Shown one piece after another: positions 34,487 through 45,872 of a stretch of DNA of 64,000 nucleotides. Position numbers and translations under genes: made by a program. The notes under the pieces were generated by a model. It was not told where the DNA came from, searched no databases, and was given only the letters and a program-made list of their open reading frames with translations. Location: positions 930,001 to 994,000 of the forward strand of contig JAPEIS010000013.1 in assembly GCA_029531795.1 (NCBI GenBank), given 5' to 3'. Position 1 is the stretch's first letter, and each line of letters begins with the position of its first letter. Source of the DNA: Sclerotinia nivalis (taxonomy: Eukaryota > Ascomycota > Leotiomycetes > Helotiales > Sclerotiniaceae).

Positions 34487-36487
34487 TTATCCAGCTGCAA
34501 ATGTACTTCTCATGCGAAGCTTCTCGCCATACATCCACAACAAGATGGGAGCCGGCCATCCCAACCCAATCGCAATAAATCCAAGCAAACTATTGCCCCA
34601 ACCATAATCTAACGCTGCGTACATGTATGGTGCAAACAATGGAAACCCGAAGCCAGCCAAACTTCTCATGACGGTAGCTGCACCTACAGCACTTGCAGCG
34701 TATTTGGTATAGGAGTCGACAATGTACGTTTGAATGCATTGAAATCCGATGATGGTTCCTGCTGCGAAGATTGCCGCTCCAATATTTGGCACGATCCAGT
34801 GAGCTTGAGCTTGAGCAGCCCACCCGTACCAGAAGAGCCCGACTGGCACAAGTAGAGCACCAGGAATCATTAGAGGCACTCGAAATTCGGGCTTTCCGAC
34901 TCCATTGTTACGTGCTTTTAAGGCTCGATAAATCCTGTCTTGTGCAGGCGCACATATCTGCGTACCTAGGAAGAAACCAGTCCCCAAAGAAATGTAGTTC
35001 AGTCCACCAATTGCAGTACTTTCGTCGTATACACCTTCCCACAGTCCCGGAAATGTAGAGAGTACGAGATACATTATACCATAGAGGTAAGCCATATACA
35101 CGGCCAACACCTGTATAATAACTTGCGTTCCTAAATACGAGAGTCAGTACAGGGAAGATTTGAGGGGAAAATGTTCTGCCGGAGCCTAGGCATAGTGAAT
35201 TCCCTATGCGACCATTGCCTTTATATGAGGCAATGATCCTTTGAGGAAGATACTTTCTTCCTCAGCATAGTCCTCATCAAGTTGTTTATCTTTGGGACAT
35301 TTGCAATGCCTGTGTGAAGTGTGTACCAGAATATTAAGAACAAAGGATTTAGTGGAACGCTTAAGCATACCAAGTAATTTGAATGGTCGCGTTAAACTGA
35401 TCTTGAGGGTCTCAGTAATGGTTCGGTTTGGTACATCCCATTCTGTGTGAAGGTCTTGATTTCCTGTTTCCTGGATAAGCTTGTTCTTCTTGCGTCCCAG
35501 TAAAACAGGCGCAAACGTTTCTTGAAGAAAGAATAATCCTGTGATTTGAATGACTGCATCTGCTATAGTGGTAGCATAGAATACCCATCTCCACGTAGTA
35601 TTCTGAGCTATAAATCCGCCTGCTATTGGTCCCACTGCCGGCCCTAGCAGTGGAGCGAGAGAGTATATAGAGATTGCTTTGCCACGGTCTTCGGCCGTGA
35701 ATAAATCACTGAGCACTCCACCTCCAAGAGCCAAAGGCGCAGAGCCACCTAGACCGGCCAGAAACCTGAAAGTAATCAGTTGTCCCTTGGTTTGCGCCAA
35801 CCCACAGCCGAGATTGAAAAACAAGTATATGAGGTTGCTTATTTGCAATACAATAACTCGTCCAAACATTTCACTTAGGGGACCAAGAAATAGTGGGCCT
35901 ACTTTAGTGTCAGTGGCTGTCCATAGTTGGGACAATAGAATTGACTTACCAATCGCATAAGCCAGGACAAAAATAGACAGCACTAAACTTTGCTCTATAG
36001 AATTCACAATATGTAAATCTGAAGATATCGAAGCTAGAGCTGGTGCTACCATCGAGGAGGAAACAGGAGATATAAAGGTAAAACTCGAGACTACCAAGAC
36101 AGCAGCCCATTTACGTCCGATTTTCCAATTCTTAGGGTTCTCTGGATCATCCGGTCCTTCCCAGGTAACTAGGTTTAGATTCCTAACACTTTTCAAGCTC
36201 TTTCGGGTCTTTTCTCTGCCCAACTCAACATCCCTCTCAACCTCGATACCATCTATAACTTCTGGCGATATAGTAGAAGCACCGTCGGTATCTGTATCTT
36301 CCGGATCAACAGTGGAATCGTGCTCCGTCTCTTGATCTGTTGTTCCTTGAGAGGCGCTAGGGTGTCCGGTATAGTACGAGGTGTCATCGAGGTGATTTCC
36401 AGATAAACATCGATTTAGCCCAGGTGACGAACCGGGTCTTGATGCACCTGACTTGCGTGTCTCTTGCCTCGATATTGAATCTATCAT
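34487..36487 (-). CDS. DHA1-type MFS transporter (multidrug/polyamine-like)
   Basis: Exons 36487-35950, 35898-35371 and 35130-34487, introns of 51 and 240 nt, in phase; 569 residues. The ATG at 36487 follows an in-frame GTG and gives an N-terminal cytosolic tail of about 130 polar residues ending WEGPDDPENPKNW, the typical entry to DHA1 carriers. Twelve membrane helices are apparent. Signature blocks are SIFVLAYAIGPLFLGPLSEMFGR, RFLAGLGGSAPLALGGG and SIYSLAPLLGPAVGPIAGG, and helix 7 starts QVLAVYMAYLYGIMYLVL. Such proteins are proton-driven antiporters for drugs, toxins or polyamines at the plasma membrane. Substrate cannot be read from sequence. It lies behind the NirA-like gene on the same strand, but co-regulation is not shown. 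Confidence 0.9.
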
Positions 36488-37878
36488 TTTGGTTGTAGAC
36501 ACCCTCGTAGTATTTTCAATATCCCTGGTGCTTATCTGTTGTTATAACACCTTCAATAGTATATTGTGGCGAAAGAGAACTTAGAAGTGAGGAGGAAAAG
36601 AAAACGTCAAACCGAAACGAGGAAGTATTAGATTAATAAATGTCAGTAGGAAAAGAGGCTCATGTCATATGAGACTTTAAATGAAAAACGAAGTGTGTAA
36701 TCGTAAAGGATTTCAAAATGAAGGACTTACCGGACCCTTAATATAGAAAATATATTTACTCCCCGCTTTCTTCATGCTTGATGGAGATTGGAGATATGTA
36801 ATAGGATATAAGAAGATGCCGATTGACCGCTCTCTAACCAATTTTCAAACCCGAAAGATGGTGTTAGGCATTTGGGCAAGGTAAACTGGGTTCTCTCCCT
36901 CCACTGCTCTCTTCACGAACGGATATCGGCACGTCGATACGTAGAGGAAAGCGGTAAACAAATTTCCATTCTTAGTCATGTGATCAATATCGGCGACAAA
37001 GGTCTTAATTCCGCTTCTGAATAGCAAAAATCTAGCCTCGGAGTTAAAATTAAGATGTGGCGTTGTGGATCGTGACGAGCAGCAAGTAAGAAGTCACTTA
37101 GGGGCAAGGGGTAATGCCGGTAGATACGCACGGTCTGGTCGCCTGAAGAAGTTTATCACTCGCATGTCCAATCCTGTCGCTATGTGTGAATGCATGCAGT
37201 GGTCGCAAATAGGAATCAACGTGTAAGGAACACCGCGGAAAACAACCTATCGATGGAAGATCAAGGCACGCCTCTACCGTATGTCTATGAGTCCGTCAGC
37301 TTAAGCTCCAAGACTTTGCTGCAATGCTTAATTGTTTGCATCGTGACCCGCAATTCACTAAGTGGTAAACGATGATGTTAGTCAAAAAAACTTCTTTTGG
37401 AGTTGTGAATGGCTTGTGATGGACGCACTAAATCGCATGCTAGAGACGGATTTCGTTGTGGTTTGACATTCCCCGTCACTTCTGACACTCAGTCAAATAC
37501 TTCAAACTGAATGCCTAGATATTGGGATTTATTTCGTGCATGCCGGCCAGTTAGAGTTCGTTATGAGATTCGTATCCACAGTATAGATTTGTCGGGCCGT
37601 CCCTTGTGCAAATCATGGCATTGTCGAAGCTTTCGTAGGAAGTATGCATAGTTCGAATGCTAATGTTCACAGATTTGAGAGTGATATACTTGAATGTTCA
37701 AATAGAGTTGAATACCAGGTGTGTGCGAGTACAATAGAATTGGCATGTTGCATATTGCTAAACGACATTCTGCCATTCTGCCAAAAGGCGGTAGACTCCC
37801 ACATCCAGCATTTCGTTTGGAGAACTTTCAATTCCAACCTTAATCTAGCTACACCAAACTTTAAAACTCACTCCAATC
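36488..37878. other. Divergent spacer between MFS transporter and dcpS
   Basis: 1.39 kb upstream of both genes. No obvious repeats or motifs beyond AT-rich sequence; frames up to 95 codons (37644-37931) overlap the dcpS start and are not credible. Confidence 0.55.
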
Positions 37879-38917
37879 ATGGAAGAAGAACCTTCTCAGC
37901 CCACATCTCTGATTCGAGATTTCAAATTTGATCGTCTGCTGAATCAAGGTATCCCTTAACATCCAATCTACCTCCCTCACGCATTCCACCTCTAACTAGC
38001 CCCCCCATAAAGATCAAGCAGGACGCCGTTCTGTTCTCTGCGGTCACATCAATTCCAAGCCATGTGTTTTAATTCTCGAACGCGCTCCGTTTCCCACCTC
38101 CTCGACCTATCTGTCATCCCTTCCATCCACTCTCCAATCCCTTGAGAATCTAGGCGCAAACGATATTTACTTCTGGTATTTGGCCAATAATGGTCCTTCA
38201 CAAACGACCGAACCTACAGATCTCAAGATCAATCTCATATATCCATGCACGGAACAGCATATTAAGAAATATAGCAAGCAGGGAGTGCGTATGGTCACCG
38301 AAACCCCCAAAATTTACAGCGAGAAGATACGCCCATACATGCAAGCGAAACGAGATGGAGGTAGATTAAATTGGATATACAACATAATAGACGAAAAGAC
38401 TGAAGTAGAAGATGTTATATATAGAACTCCGCAAGGTCGAGATGGGGATGAGGGGTTCCTGTTATTACCAGATCTGAATTGGGATCGAAAAACGATGGAA
38501 GGACTTCATTTGCTAGGACTGGTAGAGAGAGGAGATATATGGAGTTTGCGAGATTTGAAGAAGAAACACATAAAATGGTTGAGGCATATGAGACAAAAGT
38601 TTATGGAGGCTACGGTGAAATCATACGAAGGATTGGAGGAGGATCAGTTGAAGCTGTATGTTCATTATCAACCGACCTACTATCATTTCCATGTGCATAT
38701 TGTACATGTCGCATTGGAGGCTGGTGCAACACAAGCGACTGGAAAAGCGATCGGATTGGAGAGTATAATCGAGCAATTGGAGACGATGGAGGGCAACGAA
38801 GAAACGGGGATGGATAAAGTGTCCTTGAATTACACTGTTGGAGAAGCGAGTGAGTTATGGACGGATATATTCGAACCTATCAAGACTGGTTGTACAGTTT
38901 CTCCACGGCAAGAATAA
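37879..38917 (+). CDS. DCS1: Scavenger mRNA-decapping enzyme DcpS
   Basis: Exons 37879-37948 and 38013-38917; the 64-nt intron (GTATCC..ATAAAG) splits an Asp codon in phase; 324 residues. DcpS hydrolyses the residual cap (m7GpppN) after 3'-5' mRNA decay and releases m7GMP. The N-terminal swapped domain has FKFDRLL..GRRSVLCGHI and LILERAPF. The C-terminal HIT domain has LLLPDLNWD, LHLLGLVERGDIWSLRDL, and the histidine triad HFHVHIVHV near residue 240, with catalytic histidine in the middle. The length agrees with yeast Dcs1 (350) and human DcpS (337). The last 38 coding bases are also coding on the other strand for the GILT-family protein. The final ten residues look divergent from relatives, in keeping with that overlap. 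Confidence 0.94.
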
Positions 38918-40068
38918 GATCATTTACTTCCGACCCTCCAGGGCAATCCGTCCATTTCCTTCCATCACGTACACAAAAGATTTCTTCATTGAGTCTGACC
39001 GTGCAAGATTTTGTGACACCGGCCTACAATTGTCGATTAGCATGAGTCTTTCTAGTATGACTTGGCACTCCGTTTTTACACATACCTCAATGCTCCTTCT
39101 GACACTATCTCTCAACATTCCCATACCATACCCTCCATCATCCTGCGCTGTACACGCATTGAGCTTGCTGAAATCCATTCCATGCTCTAATGCGCAATCC
39201 TCCACTAAACTTCTCTCCGGAATATCCTTATAATCTCTGGTTAAACACATGGTAAACCCAAGGTAAATCTTTGGGTCGGGATATAGGCTCGCAGCACATA
39301 ATTCGAGAATATTGCCCATGCATTCTTGCGGGCCATGTTTACAGGCTACTCCATCATTGTCTGTAGGTCTGCGAAAGATCGACCGTTAGCTTTTAAATGC
39401 GATTCTTGGGGACGAATGAAACTTACGCGCCAATGTATGAGAGCGTGAAGTTTACTTTATCATATACCCTCTGCATAGCTGGTAATACCATCATCTTCAA
39501 ACAATCCTAGAATTCAGTTAGAGATGTAGCTATAAATCCAGCAGATAGCTAAACGAACCTGTGCATCGGGACATTTCTACAGATAAGAAGTCAGTAAAAC
39601 CTAAAAAGGGAGGATTTCAAAGGAAATTAAAAGTTAAGCTGTATTGAAAAACAACAGGAGTATATATAAGCTTACACTCATTATGTGAGCTTCCAACGGT
39701 ACGAGTTTATGATCCGATATAGATACAACATTCGTCACAGGTTTCATTCCCGCAGATTGCAGCTTCATACCACATCCCATAAACAGCTGATGGAAATTCG
39801 CGGCCCATAGGAAATATAATAGAGCAACCGTTAGAGCTCCAAAAGCTAGAGGTCTAGCTCTTCGCGCCGGTGGTCCTGTCAACATTCTTTCTGTTTTTTC
39901 GTTATCCATACTATGGTATTCGAAATTTGTATTGATCGTGGGTAAGGAATCCTTCATTTTGATGGATCCATAGAGTACTGATAAAAATAATGAAGTTGAA
40001 GCTTTTAAAGACCGAGGGAGCTTCAGATAAAGGTTCGGGATATCTATGGTTAAATGCCGAGCATCCAT
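38880..40068 (-). CDS. GILT-family thiol reductase-like protein, membrane-anchored
   Basis: Five exons: 40068-39676, 39576-39559 (18 nt), 39506-39427, 39368-39086 and 39023-38880, all in phase; 305 residues from the first ATG. Starts at 39957 or 39909 are also plausible, the latter with good context and closest to the usual short cytosolic tail (252 residues). A basic patch RRARP precedes a membrane helix (LAFGALTVALLYFLWAANF), suggesting a type II secretory protein. The GILT domain starts at LVPLEAHIMSKCPDAQDC, with a C-x5-C in place of the animal CXXC. The signature CKHGPQECMGNILELC follows, then CLTRDY and a Cys-containing C-terminus (SCTVRLNEEIFCVRDGRKWTDC). Family members reduce disulfides in acidic compartments; fungal roles are not established. 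The last exon overlaps the dcpS 3' end. Confidence 0.88.
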
Positions 40069-40528
40069 ATCTGAGCATATCTGATCGGCTGACCTAAGCA
40101 GTCACTCAAGAAAAGGAGTCAATAAACTGGTCCTCCTCCTTTCTGCCTCATGTGCCTAATTTCTGAAGATATCAAGACTTTTTTTCATTTTGGGCCTCAT
40201 TTCCTTATTTACCTAGATGATTCATCTGTAATATTACCACACTAAACTCTGGACCATTAACATCAGAATAAAGACCATCTCATTCACTAAACCATACTGC
40301 GTACACTTGGGCCGAGACCTTCTCATTCACTCTCCTTCAATATGCACTACCGAGATATACGCCTCAATTCTCATCTTCTTAAACTTTCTTAGAACATTTC
40401 TCTATAAAAGAAACCTGATTCTATTCTTGATAAATATCAAAATCAACAATTACATAACATACAAGTACATTTGTCAAAACAAGCCTTCTCATCAATATCA
40501 TCCATCTCAAATTCTGAGCTCGCTTATC
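40069..40528. promoter_or_regulatory. Short divergent promoter of GILT gene and atypical hexokinase gene
   Basis: 460 bases between two outward-facing starts, AT-rich. Any regulatory elements must be shared or packed within it; none recognised with confidence. Confidence 0.5.
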
Positions 40529-42279
40529 ATGACTTCAGATTCACCAATCACCCTGTTCCTTCAACCTTTGGACGTTGACATTAATAAGATTCATGCATTA
40601 GCTAAGAGTCTTTGTGAGACGTTCAAGAAGTTGGCAAAGGAATCTACAAATCAGTTTTTACAAACACCTATTTCTGAAGAAGTCTTAAGACCAGAGAAGG
40701 AGAAGGAGGGAAGATATTTGGCAATTGATATGTGAGTTCACAAAAATCAGACTGAAAGGATTCCTGGAACTGACATACATTAGTGGAGGTTCGAATCTGA
40801 GAGCTGGATTTATTGAGTTATTCGGTTCTTCTATTGAAGATGATGTGATATTACCAGGCAAAATCAATAGACTGCTTGAGAAGTCATGGCAAATTGGTGA
40901 AGATCACAAATCGAACAATGCAGATGAACTATTTGTTTGGATTGGAAAATGCATTTCAGAAGTTGTTCAGGATGGAGTTGATAAATGGGGTTTACAGCTA
41001 CCTTCTGAATTACCAATGGGCGTTACAATGAGTTTCCCAATGACGTTTGATATCTCCTTTCCTATCTTTGGAGAACGACCACTAACATGTGAACAGCCAA
41101 AAAACATTGTCAGAAGCAATGTTGATGTCTATGGGCAAGGGCTTTGCTATAACCACAAATCTCAACCTTGGCCAGCAGCTCCTAAAAGGCTACGAGATAT
41201 CAACTGCATCCAAGCCCCATCTGCCCCGCATCAAGATAACCGCCATAGTGAATGATTCCGTGGCAACCCTAATATCATTCGCCCATCAACATCGACATAC
41301 ACCCCACCAAAAGGCCTCCATGGGTCTCATTGTCGGTACCGGCTGCAATGCCACTATACCCCTCTCAATCTCCAAGCTCCATTCCACCAAACATCCCTCT
41401 GTTATCCTCAAATCCGAGGACCATAAACAAAAAGAAACCAAGATCATCATCAACACAGAATGGTCTATCAACGGCACAGCTCCTCCCCTGCAGACCCTAA
41501 ACTTCATCACAAAATGGGACACTATTCTCGACGCTAATAGTGAAGCCCCAGGTTTCATGCCATTCGAATACATGACCGGCGGCAAATACCTCGGCGAACT
41601 AGGCCGTCTCATAATCCTCGACTATTTCACCACCCAACTCCAGCTACCCCTCGAAACAATTCCTCTTGTTCTCCGCAAGCGCAATGCTCTAGATGCAAGT
41701 GTTCTTGCCAAAGTAGGAAGAGAAGACCAACTATGTCAACCTATCGATCTCGCAATGCCTTTCCCAATAGACCCAAATAGCGGCAAACAGAAGAAATGGA
41801 CTCCCGACATGGCCGACATCGTAGTACAAATTGCAAAGACCATAGAAAAACGCGCAGCAGGCATGCTAGCAGCAGCAATCATCGGACTTCTCACCACAGC
41901 CGACGAAATACATTTCCCGTCCTCTCGACCCAGCTCCTCATCAAACACAAACCCCAAAGAAGCTCCCAAGCCCGCGAAGTCAAAACCAAGCAAACCAACC
42001 CAATCCTCCGATAAAATCACAGAACTCCTCGTAGGCTACACCGGCTCATGCATTTCCCACTTCCAAGACTACCTTGCAGATTGCCAGGCATATCTCGATG
42101 ATATCATGCGCAAAGAATTCGGTCCTGATAAGGGCGGAAAGAGAATCGTACTAGAAGCTTGTATGTACGGTAGTATTATTGGAGCTGGTATCTTAGCGGG
42201 GACAGTGGAGTGTATGGAGGAGGAGAAACGTGGGGTTGAGGATGCGGCGGAGAATGTATCGAAGGGAGTGGTGGGTTAG
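40529..42279 (+). CDS. Atypical hexokinase (XprF/HxkC-like)
   Basis: Exons 40529-40731, 40784-41044 and 41097-42279, two 52-nt introns, in phase; 548 residues. The second intron has an unusual GTTTGA donor. The N-lobe carries LAIDIGGSNLRAG (phosphate 1), MGVTMSFPMTQKTLSEAMLMSMGKGF (sugar-binding segment), IVNDSVATL with the catalytic Asp, and GLIVGTGCNATI. The C-lobe has NTEWSINGTAPPLQTLNF, LDANSEAPGFMPFEYMTGGKYLGE and MLAAAIIGLL, but the usual adenosine-site DGSG is replaced by MYGSIIGAGILAG. A Ser/Pro/Lys-rich insert sits at about residues 440-470. Aspergillus XprF and HxkC are non-catalytic hexokinase relatives that regulate protease secretion and development. This protein most resembles that group; lack of kinase activity is inferred. 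Confidence 0.88.
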
Positions 42280-42854
42280 CATGCGCGTATTTCGGATATT
42301 GCTGTGGATTTTCAGCGGGAATGAGGATGAGAATGGGGGCGAGAAAGAAGGATGAGGGAAGATGTGCATATGCGTTGGTTTGGGAAATGGATGGCGAGCA
42401 TGAATATGAGCATGAGCATGAACGAGCATGAGCATTGGTATGAGCATTGCATAGGTATTTACAGACAGGAGGTACTCCTCACACATATCCGGATATGTGG
42501 AACTAGACATGAGATGAGATGAGATGAGACATGAGAATAACGACCAGCATATGAGCACTTTACAATAGATAGGTAGACGGACCGATAGGGCAAACAAACA
42601 TAGATAGACACAAATCCTAAACAACTCACACCACTTACCTAGATACTCAGATTCAGACTTGTGCGCAATTTCAAAACAAGGTGATCTCATATAAAAATAT
42701 GGAGATATCATACATTGATTGCATTTATATGCCTTGACTGCTCGCTATACTCGGCTTCAAGTTCTCCAAGCCTAAATGTAAATTATTCATGTCCATGCCA
42801 TTCATCGGAGACATGTCTCCATATAATACAAATTTTTCATTTTCACCCTCGACC
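42280..42854. other. Convergent 3' spacer with GAGCAT repeats
   Basis: 575 bases between the stops of the hexokinase-like gene and CEF1. Imperfect GAGCATGA units at 42397-42446 and GAGAT units at 42512-42528. Nothing else seen. Confidence 0.6.
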
Positions 42855-45257
42855 TCAATGAAACCCATTTACCCCATCGGTCAAGTCCGTCAACTCCTCT
42901 TTCCTTTGTTTATATAGCTCTTGGGCTTCTCTCTCACGCTTGGAAACAAATCCCACTCTCTCCCTCAAATCTTCCAATCTCCTCGATATGGCTACGTCTT
43001 CCGAGATCTGTAACGTTTTAAACGCATCTAAAGAATAACTAGCTTTCGATAGAGCATCAGCTGCTTCGCCAATTTTTTGACGTAAAGCTTTGGCTCTTTG
43101 TTGATAACCGCCTAGATGGAGGGCGAGCTTCTTTTCGGATTTGTTACCTTTTTCAGCGGCGGCCACGATTGATTCTTGAACATTCTGGGGATTTGTTAGT
43201 GATTGAAGGGATGAATTTGGGAAATTGAGGCTTACATCCAAAGCGTCTAGAAGCATCTGATGCTCATCAATCTCGTCATCGGAATCGTATCCACTTAATC
43301 CAGGTAATAATGAGGATTTATGAGCGTCATCCCATGCCGCTCTAAAAGCATCCGATCCTTGCTCTACCAAATCTTTAGGAAATTCCATCAATAGCTGTAA
43401 TCGGGCTTGCGAAAGAGCATCATCTTCGAACACTTCAATGGCTTGTGAGGTGCCCTTGACTTTAGCTCCAGGCGTGGGATACTTGAGGGCGTCATTTGCA
43501 ATCAATAAAGCTGCTTCTCTCTCAATAGAACCTTCAATGGTATCTTCAATATTCGCCACAGTTTTCATTAACGCGTTGATATCAATGACCGATGGACGAG
43601 GTAACCCTTTTTGTAAGACTTGTGTCCGTCTTTTGAATTCTAACTGTTCTTGAGCTTCTCGAATTTGGCGATTCCGCCTGTCCCTCAGCTCTGCATCTTC
43701 CTCGGATAATTCTTGAACACCAAAATTTTCTTGTTGCTCTTCAGGTAGTTCTAACTCCCATTCGGTATCCTTTGGCTTTGGCAAAGACGCTAGACCAGCT
43801 CTCAATGAATTTTTAAGTGTCATGTCCCTTATTTTGATATCTTGAGGTGTCCTTCCAACCAACTCCATCTCTCCATCTGCATTTAATGCAAAACTATCTC
43901 GAGGAGTTCGCATTGGCGTGGCTCCTACACCATTTCTCGCAGGCGTTGCACCAATGCCATTCGCGCGGAAAGGAGTTGCCATAGGATTAGGTGTTTCCAT
44001 TTGCTGTCTTCGAGGAGTAACGCCATCAAATCCTGTGCTACCAGGACCTTCGTGTAGGGGTGTGTTTTCTCCTCCTAGAAGTGATGATTGCGTCTCAGTC
44101 AGAGCTCTAATATTTCGGATTTCGTTGGCGATGTGATCCTCCTGTGCTGGGGCTCGCGGGGTTCGAATTGGTGCTCCACTATTGATAGTAGAATAAGTAT
44201 TAACAAGTCCTCTCGTTGCATCATTCTCGCTCGACCTCGCCATTATGTTTGCCCTCTCTCCTATCATACCCATTTTTACAATTTCTTCAAGCTCCCCTTC
44301 ACCAACCTGAGGTGCTGGCAACACCAGAGCCCGTCTCTTACTACTTTGCTCTGCCTCTCGAATCTTCTGCATCTGCCCAGCTTTTATGGCTGCTTGATAT
44401 GATGCTGATGGGGCGCTTTTGTCACTCTTTTGTCGTTTTGGATCCTGATTATCATCTTGGTCTCCTTTGCGCTTGATCGCAAGTTGTTGTTTTCGTGGAT
44501 CGAACGCTGCTCTCTGCTTTTCATTTTGTATAGATTCATCACCGGTATCATAAAATCCAGGAGCGGGCGCTTTTTCGAAAGGTATGTCGGCATTGTAATC
44601 CATCATTCCCTTCTTTCGATTGACAACTTTGATATTAATGCCAGCATTTTTAAGCTCTCTGCGCTTTTGTAACACAGCCAACCTCCTCGACTCCTCCAAT
44701 TGGCGTTCACGAGCTTTTCTCTTCGCCTTTTTACCCTGTGTATTTGCCAAACGAGCGCGGGCTTCACTCAACATTTCCTTTTCGTCCTCATCTAAATCGA
44801 CGGTATCCGGTCTCGCAGGTTTCGATTCCGGATCTGGGTCGACTTCCCCGGGTCGCAATCTTCGTACATCATCGGCAGATGGTGCTTTGGTCTCTCCGCC
44901 ATCAGGTCCACCAAGTCCAAACTCTCCAGCTTCTTTTTGTTCCGCTTCATCGAGTAATTTCTGATATCTTTCGAGGCACTGAGTCGCTGTTCGTCCAACG
45001 ATAGGAGCAATAGTTCGCCATTGTGTCGGCATCAATTTTGCCAAATGTAACAATTTTTCATCCTCTTCCTTGCTCCATTCAATTTTGCGAATCCCTGGAT
45101 CCAACCATTCGCTCCATCTTGCTTTACATTGCTTCGGTGTCTTTCTTGCGAGAAGTGAGGAAACTCGAGCCCATTGATTCAAACCATATTTCGAAACACT
45201 TGCTTTTAGAATTTCATCTTCGATATTAGTCCAAACTCCACCTTTGACGACAGGCAT
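42855..45257 (-). CDS. CEF1: Pre-mRNA splicing factor Cef1/Cdc5
   Basis: The frame is continuous for 800 codons, but a 51-nt segment at 43185-43235 has a perfect GTAAGC donor and CCCCAG acceptor and interrupts a conserved helix. The likely CDS is 45257-43236 plus 43184-42855, 783 residues. Two R2R3-type Myb repeats at the N-terminus ([20 protein letters not shown] and [21 protein letters not shown]) are followed by the highly conserved [18 protein letters not shown] and a basic, Arg/Lys-rich region. The long C-terminal part has [13 protein letters not shown] and terminal coiled coils. Cef1 is a core subunit of the Prp19 (NineTeen) complex and sits in the catalytic spliceosome. Yeast Cef1 is 590 residues, human CDC5L 802. 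Identification is secure. Confidence 0.95.
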   Translation of the reverse strand: MPVVKGGVWTNIEDEILKASVSKYGLNQWARVSSLLARKTPKQCKARWSEWLDPGIRKIEWSKEEDEKLLHLAKLMPTQWRTIAPIVGRTATQCLERYQKLLDEAEQKEAGEFGLGGPDGGETKAPSADDVRRLRPGEVDPDPESKPARPDTVDLDEDEKEMLSEARARLANTQGKKAKRKARERQLEESRRLAVLQKRRELKNAGINIKVVNRKKGMMDYNADIPFEKAPAPGFYDTGDESIQNEKQRAAFDPRKQQLAIKRKGDQDDNQDPKRQKSDKSAPSASYQAAIKAGQMQKIREAEQSSKRRALVLPAPQVGEGELEEIVKMGMIGERANIMARSSENDATRGLVNTYSTINSGAPIRTPRAPAQEDHIANEIRNIRALTETQSSLLGGENTPLHEGPGSTGFDGVTPRRQQMETPNPMATPFRANGIGATPARNGVGATPMRTPRDSFALNADGEMELVGRTPQDIKIRDMTLKNSLRAGLASLPKPKDTEWELELPEEQQENFGVQELSEEDAELRDRRNRQIREAQEQLEFKRRTQVLQKGLPRPSVIDINALMKTVANIEDTIEGSIEREAALLIANDALKYPTPGAKVKGTSQAIEVFEDDALSQARLQLLMEFPKDLVEQGSDAFRAAWDDAHKSSLLPGLSGYDSDDEIDEHQMLLDALDVSLNFPNSSLQSLTNPQNVQESIVAAAEKGNKSEKKLALHLGGYQQRAKALRQKIGEAADALSKASYSLDAFKTLQISEDVAISRRLEDLRERVGFVSKREREAQELYKQRKEELTDLTDGVNGFH

Positions 45258-45872
45258 TATGGCGTGTGAAGATGTTTATTTTGTCTTGCCTTGTCTCTGG
45301 TTAATGTTGATGCGCCTGGAAGCTTGAGTCGCGAGAAATAAATCTTGGGACCTTGCCAATCACTAGCGTGAGGTTTATGGCGTATTGCAATCACGTGATA
45401 TCCTGCTTTCCAACGTCCGCTGATCTCAATGTTTGTTTAGGGGCGGTGATACGCTTTTTGCATAATTGTAATCTATTGTCTTCATATCTCTCTCGGAGCA
45501 AGCGGAAACGTTTTCTTCTCTCACATTGGTAACCTTATGCCATTGCCGATGATTATTACTCGAAAAGTTCAGCTCAGGTCTTAGTGCTTAGGAAATCTTT
45601 CTCACCTAGTTCAAGCCAAGATACAGGCAGAAATATTTCACATCCAGTATGAGGTCACAAGAGTCATCCTTCCAAGAACATTGATTGCATTGCCAAGTCA
45701 GAAGAGGCTGAAGCTTATATTTGTAAAAGTAACGGTACGGAACTGCATAGCAAATTTGATGATCAATTTTTCCCTCCCTTTTTGTATTGCAAAACGAGTG
45801 TAGCAGTGAGCCAAGGTCCAAGCATAAATAAACATCCAAAGCAATTCCAACGATTCCAAAACTATTCAAAAC
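45258..45872. other. CEF1 upstream region
   Basis: 615 bases between the CEF1 start and the stop of the Thr/Cys-rich secreted protein, both on the minus strand. A TCACGTGA E-box-like palindrome is at 45392-45399. No other feature recognised. Confidence 0.5.

Noticed and set aside
38924..39085. GILT protein ending at 38924 by reading through 39085 without splicing
   Set aside because: The unspliced tail loses conserved cysteines, whereas splicing at GTATGT..TTGTAG restores SCTVRL..CVRD..DC.
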